DNA of 64,000 nucleotides, taken from positions 868,001-932,000 of the forward strand of contig JAECYW010000001.1 in NCBI GenBank assembly GCA_023014335.1. Reading direction: 5' to 3'. The stretch is from Galerina marginata (taxonomy: Eukaryota > Basidiomycota > Agaricomycetes > Agaricales > Galerinaceae). Below the pieces are notes generated by a model that was given only the letters and a program-made list of their open reading frames with translations, made no database searches and was not told where the DNA came from. The translations under genes and the position numbers were made by a program. Each line of letters opens with the position of its first letter. The first letter of the stretch is position 1. Shown piece by piece: positions 56,801 through 64,000 of this stretch.

Positions 56801-58719
56801 CAGAAGGCCCAGTCCTGGCTCTCCCAGTTGACAACGCCCCATTCCGTGTTGAAGCTGACAGTTCAGGTTATGCAACAGGTGCTGTACTCAGCCAGCTCCA
56901 AGACAACCATTGGCGCCCCATAGCGTTCTTCTCGAAGGCGCTTAACGACGTCGAGCGCAACTACGATATTCATGACCGAGAACTCCTCTCCATAATGCGT
57001 GCTTTGGCCGACTGGCGACGTTACTTGCACGGATCCCCCGAACCATTCGAAATCCACTCTGACCACAAGAATCTTCAATATTTCATGGTCAACCAGAAAT
57101 TGAACCGTCGCCAAGCTCGTTGGTCCCTCGAGCTCTCCGAGTTTGATTTTGTATTGCTCCACAAACCAGGCTCTTCGATGATTTGCGCAGACGCCCTTTC
57201 GCGCCGCCCAGACTACGACAAAGGACACGACGACAACACGGATGTTGTTCTCTTGAAACCTGAACATATCCGTCGCACGTCAGTGGAGTATACAGCGAAT
57301 GAGTTCATAGACGAAATCAAGCAACACAAGAAACTCCTTGACGATGTCTTCGCAAAACACCGTAACCTCCCTGGTTGGTCTTACGATCATGGAACCCTCT
57401 GCTGGTACGACCGCTTGTATGTCCCGAATGTCGCCTCCTTACGCGAACGGGTGATCCGCGAAAACCATGACTCAATCTTCTGTGGTCACCCCGGACGCTC
57501 CAAAACAACTGAACTCATTCAACGTGATTTTTGGTGGCCTTCACTTGCTAAGGATGTCCGTGTCTATGTTGACGGCTGCCCAACTTGCCAGAAAACGAAG
57601 CCCCTCCGCCAGAAACCATTGGGATTGCTCACACCCAACGAAACTCCGGACGGCTACTGGCAAATCATATCGTGCGACTTCATCGTCGATCTGCCAGGCT
57701 CGAAGGGGTTTAACGCGATCATGGTATGTGTTGACCGCCTTTCCAAGATGGTCCGCCTCATCCCTTGCAACAAAACCATCACATCGGAAGGAGCTGCCAA
57801 GAAATACCGTGACCACGTCTGGAAAGACTTCGGACTCCCACTTAAGATCATTTCGGATCGCGGCTCTACCTTTGTCTCTAACTTCACTCGAGCGCTGAAC
57901 CGACTACTTGGCATCACGGAGAACCTCTCAACAGCACGTCGCCCACAGACTGACGGTCAAACGGAACGCGCTAACCAAGAACTCGAACAGTACCTTAGAA
58001 TATTCTGCAACCAACGTCAATCAGATTGGGCAGAATGGCTTGCTTGCGCAGAGTTCGCCATCAACAATAAAGTCAACTCTTCTACAGGCTACTCTCCGTT
58101 CTTCCTCAACTATGGTCGTGACCCTCGTCGCCCTCTCGTTCCTACTCGCCGCTCAACCTCTGGAGTACCACGAGCCGATGCTTTCGCAAAGCAAATGGAC
58201 GCTCTCGCAAAGGAGACCTCTGCTGCTCTCAACCTAGCCGCGCAGGCCATGAAACGATCATATGATAAGTCCCACCGTCCAGCACCCGCGCTGGAACCCG
58301 GCGATCTTGTCCTCCTGGATGCCAAAGGCCTCGAAACAACACGACCATCCAAAAAGCTAGACAATAAGCGATTTGGTCCTTTTGAAGTTGTCGAGAGGAT
58401 CGGCCTACAAAGTTACCGCTTAAATCTTCCTCCGCACTGGAAGATACACGACGTGTTCCACATCTCCAAACTGACGCCGTTCACGCCCCCTGCGTTTCCT
58501 TCACAGTCCGCACCCCCCTCGGTCCCCGATCTCGTCGATGAACCCGTGACAATCCAGTCGATTCTGCTACACCGAGCGCTCCGTAACAAAACTCTGTTCC
58601 TGACACTACTCGAAGGCCAAGAACCCGAGGACGCCAAATGGATGGACAGCACAGCTCTTAACAAATTAAATGACCCAAATTCAATAGTCCCTACCTACCT
58701 TAATTCTCTTCCTCGCTAA
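53860..58719 (+). CDS. Gag-Pol polyprotein of Ty3/Gypsy element
   Basis: 1619 residues in one frame. Order: coiled/gag region (about 25-220: MILNS-like helix, FDGSPENTDSFLNSCLNIF, retrotransposon gag motif with no CCHC knuckle); aspartic protease with ALLDCGASGWG near 436 (Cys in place of Thr/Ser of D[TS]G) and KIILGLAWLRHHNP; reverse transcriptase with IYMDDILIF at about 851; RNase H (FRVEADSSGYATGAVLSQ, about 997). The integrase follows with an H2C2 zinc finger (about 1203-1245, GHPGRSKT...CPTCQKTK) and DDE core (D near 1271, ISDRGS D near 1332, GQTERAN E near 1369). A GPY/F module (FGPFEVVERIGLQSYRLNLPP, about 1505) ends in HDVFHISKLTPF. The last 60 residues (DEPVTIQSILLHRALRNKTLFLTLLEG) resemble a diverged chromodomain that could steer insertion. 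No frame break. Confidence 0.96.
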   Translation: MPDPPSVTGSQSRKTRYSSPAIDQSSLERILATQQTIMLNSFQMIMDHLVSLQSCIPAPTTVSGQKMRMNDPDVFDGSPENTDSFLNSCLNIFVAQPSVYCSDESKIRFALSFFKFGSINWRDAVIRDMNDPLYTMPSWSEFEDSVRDSFGNPHRVENAQRELHQIIQGDRTAEEFFVAFEDLKHVAGFCDMSIIFQLKRALRTSVRDELLRRHPTPTTYRGWKEAILQVDQDLRETTAANAFYAPQLQTAEYPFRPLTNIVFCKLGRAKDTSSSKSNNPASMIEVEDAEAHLQRTLNPSVNNELCTHIDCEPLDPRLTPPETVSKTPKESTEEYILNKCRKLYPNTNLITRVLVQWVNHGRKSEVDNSLINSLLFLDQHLALAILTQLRLPRAQLENYRPETIGKLDNSHSVVIPLSMTPTASENAQPIREDALLDCGASGWGYVHHDFVAEHNLPTQPLAHPVGVYNADGTRNTSGSITHSASMQVMIDGHVETVTFSITNTGSSKIILGLAWLRHHNPLVNWKTGRLFFVDCPSSCGSHDLTDPPPIRRVSTDSWSSSNTSPSCVSAESWSLANPSRSSADLGPDVEHVRAIDEFTPPTDESTSIEDDWTAFLASELSSDDDALLCVDLQEYDEPSSCENLDPNISAFLRQQRESASLPDKYVKEFAPVFSKSDFDHLPPRRTWDHAIELKPDAKPISSKIYPLSKSEQVELDAFLDEHLKSGRIRPSKSSIASPFFFVKKKDGSLRPVQDYRRLNEMTIKNRYPLPLVSELIDKLKGARFFTKLDIRWGYNNIRMKEGDEHKAAFITNRGLFEPLVMFFGLTNSPATFQNMMNDLFRDLISAGHVIIYMDDILIFTDDISTHRIITRQVLDILGANKLFLKPEKCVFEAEEVEYLGVIVSHGKLRMDPKKVEAMADWPTPRNKKDVQQFLGFVNFYRRFVRNFAKIATPLNRLCGSVPWSWTATENDAFVALRKAGAEGPVLALPVDNAPFRVEADSSGYATGAVLSQLQDNHWRPIAFFSKALNDVERNYDIHDRELLSIMRALADWRRYLHGSPEPFEIHSDHKNLQYFMVNQKLNRRQARWSLELSEFDFVLLHKPGSSMICADALSRRPDYDKGHDDNTDVVLLKPEHIRRTSVEYTANEFIDEIKQHKKLLDDVFAKHRNLPGWSYDHGTLCWYDRLYVPNVASLRERVIRENHDSIFCGHPGRSKTTELIQRDFWWPSLAKDVRVYVDGCPTCQKTKPLRQKPLGLLTPNETPDGYWQIISCDFIVDLPGSKGFNAIMVCVDRLSKMVRLIPCNKTITSEGAAKKYRDHVWKDFGLPLKIISDRGSTFVSNFTRALNRLLGITENLSTARRPQTDGQTERANQELEQYLRIFCNQRQSDWAEWLACAEFAINNKVNSSTGYSPFFLNYGRDPRRPLVPTRRSTSGVPRADAFAKQMDALAKETSAALNLAAQAMKRSYDKSHRPAPALEPGDLVLLDAKGLETTRPSKKLDNKRFGPFEVVERIGLQSYRLNLPPHWKIHDVFHISKLTPFTPPAFPSQSAPPSVPDLVDEPVTIQSILLHRALRNKTLFLTLLEGQEPEDAKWMDSTALNKLNDPNSIVPTYLNSLPR

Positions 58720-58754
58720 ACCTCCTCCTTGCCTTTTTTTTAGACCGGGGGTAA

Positions 58755-58909
58755 TGTTAGAGTTCTACCTACTCTCCTTACGTAATCCAGTCGCGTACCC
58801 TATTTAGTCTGTATACGCGCCTCTCTTGTACCTTAACTTCTACCTGGTTAATCCACCCGTATCTTCTCCTCATCCGATTCCCCTCGTCCCCTCGGGTCAT
58901 CTCCTAACA
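58755..58909 (+). repeat. 3' LTR
   Basis: 155 bp, identical to the 5' LTR at 53335-53489 by direct reading. Preceded by GACCGGGGGTAA, a short purine/G-rich tract in the place expected for plus-strand priming. Confidence 0.95.
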
Positions 58910-59634
58910 TTCAACATCCTCTCAGTCCAAAATTTCTGATGCTAAAGGCAACCTTCCTTCTGGACTCAGCAAGAAATCGTAAAATTTGCTCCCAATTTCA
59001 GGATATCTGTCGAGGAAAATCTATAAAAACCCTTCCGACCGCCTATATGCGTTTATTGTCTGTGATCGTGACTGGGGTTTGTGCTGGAATGAAGGAAGGA
59101 ATATATTGCCGGGGAGGTCGCAATCAGGATTATGACTGAGAAATCTCTTTCACTAATATTGGTGATGTTTTCTTCACAGATAACTCACCGTTAATAACAA
59201 TCTCTTACTTCTGATCGTAGCCGCCGCGAAACGTTGGAAGTCTAGAAGCTCTGCAAATTTCCGAGGCTTATGTTGAGGTGCTAGCTCCCGCAAAGATTTG
59301 GACGAAAACCTAGCGTCGTAACCAATAATGGAATAGACATGTGACCAGCCGGAGAATTAGGGAGGAGAACAATCTGACCCAACAGATGCTGTTAATAAGC
59401 ACATCGTTGCCGATGACTGTTCCGTCCAGCCAGAAATGTGTTTACAATAGATCCAGTCAAGGCGCCAGTTCAGAAGGCCCTGGGAGTCATGGGAATCTGG
59501 CATCACAAGTTAGCAACATGTTCGAGAGAAAGTCGATAGGACAGTTAGGGGAAAGACCAGAATAGGCAAGGTGTTTCCCAATCTGGGAATACACAAGCGG
59601 CGATCACGATCACAATCACAGTCGATCTTGAACC
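58910..59634. other. Spacer between retrotransposon and DLH/NTF2 gene
   Basis: 725 bp. Only short open frames; no recognised gene, repeat or RNA. It must contain the promoter of the gene starting at 59635. Confidence 0.55.
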
Positions 59635-61229
59635 ATGGCTACAGTGTACGATCCCAACTCTCCTGACGAGCAGCTCGTTCCTCTCCCCTCCGCCCCACTC
59701 ACCGCTCTTGCTCCTAGTATCGTTCTCCAGCCACCGCTCTCCCGTCGGGGCACAGGTCCTGGCATCGTCGTCTTTCTCCCAGAACACGTCGACCTGAGCA
59801 CAGAGGCAGCCAAGCCGCTGGATCCAGAGCCCATAACCAAGTGGGCAGAAGAGGGCTTCGCTGTGGTCGGCGTCACCGCATTTGAAGGCCTTTCTGTCGA
59901 GCAATCTCTAAAGCAGGGAGTCGATGCGCTCGAAGCTTTAGAACAAGTCGACATCAAGGACAAGTTCGCAGTCATCGGTAGATCCCCCCTCCCATACTTT
60001 CATTTTTCCCCGAATTGACCACATGGTATCCTAGTTTACGACTCAAAGCTAATCTACACTGTCTCCGAAGCCGTCACAAAGGATCCACGAATCGCAGTGT
60101 TTGTCGGCTACGGTTCCTTCCCATCTCCTTCCTGCGCCATTCCCATCCTGCTCCATCTCACCTCCAATGCACCACGGCCCAGAAACGCTCCTACAGCCTT
60201 GACAACGCAGCACTCTTATCGCACCACTTCCACTACATTTGTCTTGCCCCAAGCAGCCAAGTATGACCCAGGGCATGCTGCGCTTGCCCACAGTCGCACC
60301 CTCGTCTTCCTTAGGAAGAGCCTCGGTGGTCCCTTATTCGACCTCGAAGCAATTTGGGATGAGCACACTTTCTTTGAGTTTCAGGAAAGGAGCGTGGCGA
60401 AGACGATGGGAACGATGGTTGTGAGTATTCATTCATTCTGCTAATCTCTCAAGTTCGCTGATTGAGGGGAAACTGCCAGGCTGAGCCTTATGTCAACCAT
60501 ATACCTACAGTAAGATCACTGCAACTTCTTATTTGAATCATACCTATAACCCCAACAGATGACGGGCGGCGTAGGGCGAGAAAAACTCACCGCATTCTAC
60601 AGAGACCATTTTATATTTTCGTGAGTCGAGTAGCATCATCCCATTTCTCCCAAATCATAGGCCGTATTTCAGAAACCCCGCGGACGCCCACCTTCAGGTA
60701 GTTTCTCGCACAGTTGGTTCCGACCGCGTCGTAGGTGCGTCTTGTTTTCATGCGCCTTCAACTACAAGATTAACTTCCTTCTGCCCGATCCTGAAGACGA
60801 GTTCGTGTATCACCTAACACACGATCGCACTGTTGACTGGCTCCTCCCAGGTGTCCCAGCTACAGGCAAGAAGCTCGCCATACCCATGCTTGCCGTCGTC
60901 AACATCCGGGGCGATCGGCTGTACAACGGTTCGCCTATATCTCCTCCACAATTCCTCGTATACTGACCTTGACCATGACCGTAACAGAACACATCTGGTG
61001 GGACCAGGCCACTGCCCTTCACCAAGCTGGAGTTTTGCCTTCACACGTTCCGTTCACCGATCCACAGGCAGCAGAAGGTGCCCGGCCTTCACTCCTGCGG
61101 CTACCAGTGGCAGGAGTGGAGAGTGCACTGATGTTGATTGATGAATCGAAGGGGAAGAGTAACGAGATGTTTGGTCCGGGGTGGGGAATTCAAGCTGCCA
61201 GCGGGAGCGCACCAAGCGAAACGAAGTGA
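59635..61229 (+). CDS. Dienelactone-hydrolase-like protein with C-terminal NTF2/SnoaL-like domain
   Basis: Exons with canonical sites give MATVYDPNSPDEQLVPLPSAPLTAL...GPGIVVFLPEHVDLSTEAAKPLDPEPITKWAEEGFAVVGVTAFEG, a DLH-like alpha/beta-hydrolase N-half. Next are IVYDSKLIYTVSEAVTKDPRIAVFVGYGSFP, HSRTLVFLRKSLGGPLFDLEAIWDEHTFFEFQERSVAKTMGTMV-AEPYVNHIPT-MTGGVGREKLTAFYRDHFIFS-NPADAHLQVVSRTVGSDRVV-DEFVYHLTHDRTVDWLLPGVPATGKKLAIPMLAVVNIRGDRLYN-EHIWWDQATALHQAGVLP. The second half is an NTF2-like domain with the EPYVNHIPTMTGG and WWDQ motifs. This combination is common in mushrooms and often annotated carboxymethylenebutenolidase. The usual Cys-Asp-His triad of dienelactone hydrolase is not evident, so activity is uncertain. 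No frame break seen. Confidence 0.82.
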
Positions 61230-61383
61230 CCATTGAAGAAAGCACAAGGAGTATTCGAAGGAATCTGCGAGGCATTTTGTATACATGTATAGGGAGTAGT
61301 ATTTGATTTATACCTTGTCGGAATTATGTAAATGACAAAATCGAGCAGTATTTATCACACACCGAAAGCTACTCACAAACGCC

Positions 61384-62732
61384 TCACGATCCCCTTCGTA
61401 TATCCTCAAGTTTCCCTAGCTGCTCCCCGTTCCACTCCTGCAGCGCAACGACATCTCCACCCAGATTCATCAGGTCAACTGCGTTAGGTAATGCTCGTCA
61501 AATCTATGACAGAACAAATCCCAGTCAATAGAAGGCCTACTTACACCCTTGCTCAAATCGTTTCCGGACGTGCTCCGCCGACGTACAAAACATGCCAGCA
61601 TACTTACCCGCCTGTCGTGCTGCTGCTAGGATACGCTTGATGGCGTCTTGCACTTCTGGGATGGACTCGTGCTCGAGGGGGGGATAGCCCATTGATGAGG
61701 CCAGGTCGTTTGGTCTGCAAGGTCTCAGTGAGATGAGATCTTCAACGAGAATCGACAGACCCGATAAATAGCATATCTATCCAATAAATCCCCTTCAATG
61801 TCCGTCCAAGTGGCAACCCAAAGAAGAGAACTCACCAATTCCCTCAACCCGTGCGATGTCTTCGCAGTTCTCCAACCCAAGCAGCGTCTCGATCTGCACC
61901 GCGACAAATGTGTTGCGGTTCGCCGTGCGTATGTACTCTGGCATTGTTTGGCGGAAGACGGCAGGCGCGAACGGGGAGCCAACGCCTCGGGTGCCAGATA
62001 TCTTCGAATTTGATAGATACTTAGATGAGACACCAGGAGCAGCTTTGGTAGTAGCTGGGAACTTTGCGCACGACACCAGCGCGCGAGCTTCTTCAGCTGT
62101 GGACATTGACGGGCAGAGAATGCCATGCGCTATGTGACACCAAAATAACCACTAAATGTCAGTGTCGTCCGACGCGGTAAGCGATAGAACCAGAACGGCC
62201 AACCTCCCGAGTCCAACGCGCGTTTGACGTATACGTTGTCCGGCCCAGGGATACGCACAACTGGTGAAGCGCCTTCTGCAGCGACGGCGCCCACGGACGC
62301 GTGCATTGTTGCGTCGTCGATGTTTCCGTGTTCACAGTCGATCAAAACAAACTGTAAGGCCATGGGGTTACGATCTTCACTCAGCATCCATTGTTCAAGA
62401 AGGAAGAAAAACTTGAACTCGTACATCATATCCGATCTGTGCAACCATTCTTGCAAGTGCGGCGCCAGGAAACATCATCCAGGAGCCTGACGTGCGAGCA
62501 TTGTAAGCACAGTACCAATGTTTTGTACCATTCAAAGTGAAAACGAACCAATAACAGGTCGTTTTGCATTCCGAGCATCAACCATAACACGTTGTAGCCC
62601 AAGAAGTTCGTCCTCTTCCTTGGTTATGTCATTGTCGTTGTTACTATCTGCGTGTAAGTTTAAGGCATTCAAGCCCGAGGGATGGTTTGCGCTGCCTGTG
62701 AATGTAGGAATGAAGCGCGAAAGCCTGTTCAT
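61384..62732 (-). CDS. HpcH/HpaI-family class II aldolase
   Basis: Start MNRLSRFIPTFTGSANHPSG, then KRPVIG-SWMMFPGAALARMVAQIGYDWVLIDCEHGNIDDATMHASVGAVAAEGASPVVRIPGPDNVYVKRALDSGG-AHGILCPSMSTAEEARALVSCAKFPA, SGTRGVGSPFAP, NTFVAVQIETLLGLENCEDIARVEGIGE. The C-terminal part is DMLFIG-PNDLASSMGYPPLEHESIPEVQDAIKRILAAARQAGKYAGMFCTSAEHVRKRFEQG-VDLMNLGGDVVALQEW. DCEHG, the metal-ligand Glu of QIETLLG and GPNDLASS are family hallmarks. Members cleave 2-oxo-hydroxy acids (for example 2-keto-3-deoxy sugar acids) using a divalent metal. The next gene (DLH-like, 154 bp away, convergent) also belongs to carbon-catabolic families, but a shared pathway is only a guess. No frame break seen. Confidence 0.9.
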
Positions 62733-62884
62733 AGCTGGAAATAAAGGATATGGTGATAAGAGGGACAAGAGAAAAGTCAGAAAGAAAGGGATCACATCGA
62801 TCACATCTCAGAGACGGAGACTAAGAATTGCACGAGCTTGCACGAGTCGATGCGCGGAGAGATTGAAAGAAGCGAGGCATGGGT

Positions 62885-63155
62885 ACATACTCGTAGCCGA
62901 AAAAAGTAACCGTGATTATGTAATCTGATGGCATTTTTGGCCGTCGCTGTCGAGAATGAAAGGGCTCGTTTTCGAGAACCACGAAGATTAAGGAGCTGAA
63001 ATTTTGAAAACATGTAGATGAATGTGTATAGAGTTGTATTCCCAAAACTAAAACCAAAATAGTAGGTACAAGTACGAGTAGAAGCAAGTCTTCGATTGCA
63101 AGTATTTTTGATGGCTGAAGAGATGTTTGCACGAACAAAGTTGCTCAAGCCTACT
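62885..63155 (+). repeat. Left arm of the inverted repeat
   Basis: Pairs with 63575-63848 on the opposite strand. Best conserved over its outer 100 bp. Confidence 0.8.
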
Positions 63156-63574
63156 AAATAATACATCCAAATCGTTGGAAAGCTTTATAGCATAGCCAAA
63201 ATTGTCTACGTGTAGTATTAACGCTGTTTATCTACTTACAACAGAAATATTAGCCGCGCAAACCAGAAGTGTCATTCTTAAGAGTTCACAGTCAGTTTGA
63301 GTAGGCGTGTCAGGGTAGATTTCGCAGTAATTTTTGGTATGTTGAACCGTAGAAGCGTAGACTAGACCTAAAAACATAGTCTCCGTTAATTTCAGACCCA
63401 TATCTCATGACTTGCGGGACCGATGCTCTGAAGAGACCCGAAATATTGTTTGACCACAACGCCGATCAGAGTTTGGCGACTTGCTCCTCGGTGTTAAGTG
63501 TTTGTCTTGACGTTATATTGTATATGAAGACTCTTAAAGAGATTCTCTACCTTTTCATTCAGTTTATTTTTTTA

Positions 63575-63848
63575 TTTAGACCACCAAAAAGTTCTTGTTC
63601 GCACAAATATTTCGCAAGCAGCACAAAATACTCACAGTCAAAGACTTGCTTCTCCTCGTACTTATAATTCTTAGTTTAGCTCAAAATTTTGGAATAAAAC
63701 TCTATAGATGTGCATTTATATGTCCTTGAAATTTCAGCTGTCCGATCTCAATGGTTCTCGAGAACGAGTCCCTTCGTTCTCGACAGCGATGGCCAAAAAT
63801 GCCATCAGATTACATAATCACGGTTACTTTTTTCGGCTACGAGTATGT
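63575..63848 (-). repeat. Right arm of the inverted repeat
   Basis: Reverse-complement partner of 62885-63155. The inner end is approximate because similarity fades. Confidence 0.78.
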
Positions 63849-64000
63849 GTTCGCAACGGCACCGGCTATATTGGCGCGGGAAAGAGATACAGTAGCGGAC
63901 ATGACATGTTTAAGCCATCACAATATCTTGGTCTGCCTCAACCCTCGGGGCACCTCTTACCACAGAATTTACCAGCTCTCGTCGAATCTCAGGGCTGATT

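Larger units (their letters stand above)
53335..58909 (+). mobile_element. Full-length Ty3/Gypsy LTR retrotransposon (Tf1/sushi-like), apparently intact
   Basis: 5.6-kb element with two 155-bp LTRs that I find identical base for base (TGTTAG...TAACA), a 4.86-kb uninterrupted gag-pol frame, a candidate primer-binding site just inside the 5' LTR and a G-rich tract (CCGGGGG) just before the 3' LTR. Flanks are ATCAA at the left and TTCAA at the right: a 4-bp TCAA duplication with one extra T, or a 5-bp duplication with one mismatch. Identical LTRs and an intact frame indicate very recent insertion. It lies in a gene-free spacer and disrupts no recognised gene. The single fused ORF and LTR-complementary PBS place it near the Tf1/sushi group of fungal and vertebrate chromoviruses. 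Confidence 0.95.
62885..63848. repeat. Element with long terminal inverted repeats (about 270-bp arms), no coding capacity
   Basis: Left arm from 62885 (ACATACTCGTAGCCGAAAAA...) matches the reverse complement of the right arm ending at 63848 (...CGGCTACGAGTATGT). The outer 100 bp are nearly identical, including AGTAACCGTGATTATGTAAT and CTGATGGCATTTTTGGCC. Similarity continues with substitutions and small gaps to about 63155 on the left and about 63575 on the right. The spacer of about 420 bp is AT-rich. Total about 964 bp. Form and size suit a non-autonomous foldback or MITE-like DNA transposon. I could not identify a clear target-site duplication (GGT before, GTT after), and it may instead be two inverted copies of a short repeat. 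Confidence 0.8.

Noticed and set aside
1..64000. Secondary-metabolite cluster around the BBE oxidase, P450 and aldolase genes
   Set aside because: They are 15-40 kb apart, separated by housekeeping genes, with no polyketide, peptide or terpene synthase in the window.
1..64000. tRNA, rRNA or CRISPR-type features
   Set aside because: No cloverleaf with a GGTTCGAATC-type T loop, no rRNA sequence and no regularly spaced repeats were recognised by eye. A covariance scan would be needed to exclude small RNAs.

Overview
The window is nuclear DNA of a filamentous fungus, almost certainly a basidiomycete (Agaricomycetes). Coding sequence is split by many short introns (about 47-65 nt, GT..AG, branch sites like CTAAC/CTGAC). 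Family content also fits: DUF6534-type membrane proteins, a basidiomycete-style cytochrome P450, an APSES/ankyrin Mbp1-type factor, and a dienelactone-hydrolase/NTF2 fusion found in mushrooms. There are about 28 protein-coding genes, one full-length LTR retrotransposon and one long inverted-repeat element. I saw no rRNA, tRNA, CRISPR or plasmid-type feature.

Layout. 1-2367 (-) Mrc1/claspin-like checkpoint protein, running off the left edge; 2679-3146 (-) NTF2-like protein; 4412-6168 (-) BBE-type FAD oxidase; 7520-8489 (+) DUF6741-like protein; 8940-10556 (-) equilibrative nucleoside transporter; 10764-12087 (-) mitochondrial uL24; 12413-14841 (-) Mbp1-like APSES factor; 16189-18447 (+) Cdc14 phosphatase; 18790-20026 (-) uroporphyrinogen decarboxylase, divergent from 20292-21284 (+) Shg1-like COMPASS subunit; 21523-23664 (-) cytochrome P450; 24754-27000 (-) DUF6534 membrane protein; 28483-30593 (-) Bem1 scaffold, divergent from 31221-34260 (+) Not3/5 of CCR4-NOT; 34450-35317 (-) mitochondrial bL12; 35647-37264 (-) multi-pass membrane protein; 39048-39698 (+) NDUFA12; 39772-41359 (-) L-2-hydroxyglutarate dehydrogenase, divergent from 41557-42803 (+) Cns1/TTC4; 43956-44659 (+) eS7; 44911-46309 (+) unusual Rab GTPase; 46943-47793 (+) AMMECR1; 47966-50166 (-) PPR-like mitochondrial protein; 50578-52094 (-) uL3, divergent from 52361-52984 (+) coiled-coil protein; 53335-58909 Ty3/Gypsy element; 59635-61229 (+) DLH/NTF2 protein; 61384-62732 (-) HpcH/HpaI aldolase; 62885-63848 inverted-repeat element.

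The genes are mostly housekeeping: S-phase and mitotic-exit control (Mrc1, Mbp1, Cdc14), polarity (Bem1), chromatin and mRNA turnover (Shg1, Not3), mitochondrial translation and complex I (uL24m, bL12m, NDUFA12, PPR), heme synthesis and ribosome (UROD, eS7, uL3). Accessory metabolism is limited to the BBE oxidase, the P450 and the DLH and aldolase genes. There is no secondary-metabolite core enzyme.

The most consequential observation is technical. Between about 8 and 50 kb roughly 20 single-base indels, mostly +1 and many in short homopolymers, break the frame of well-conserved genes, including essential ones such as eS7 and UROD. The 4.86-kb retrotransposon ORF and many other genes are clean. 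Consensus error is the likeliest cause, and gene models here should be read across these points. Biological points of interest are three candidate GC-AG introns, 10-11-nt microexons (one carrying the P450 heme cysteine), a Rab with a long G4-G5 insertion, a young retrotransposon whose LTR contains an 11-nt perfect complement of its primer-binding site (Tf1-like self-priming), and the long inverted-repeat element at the right end.
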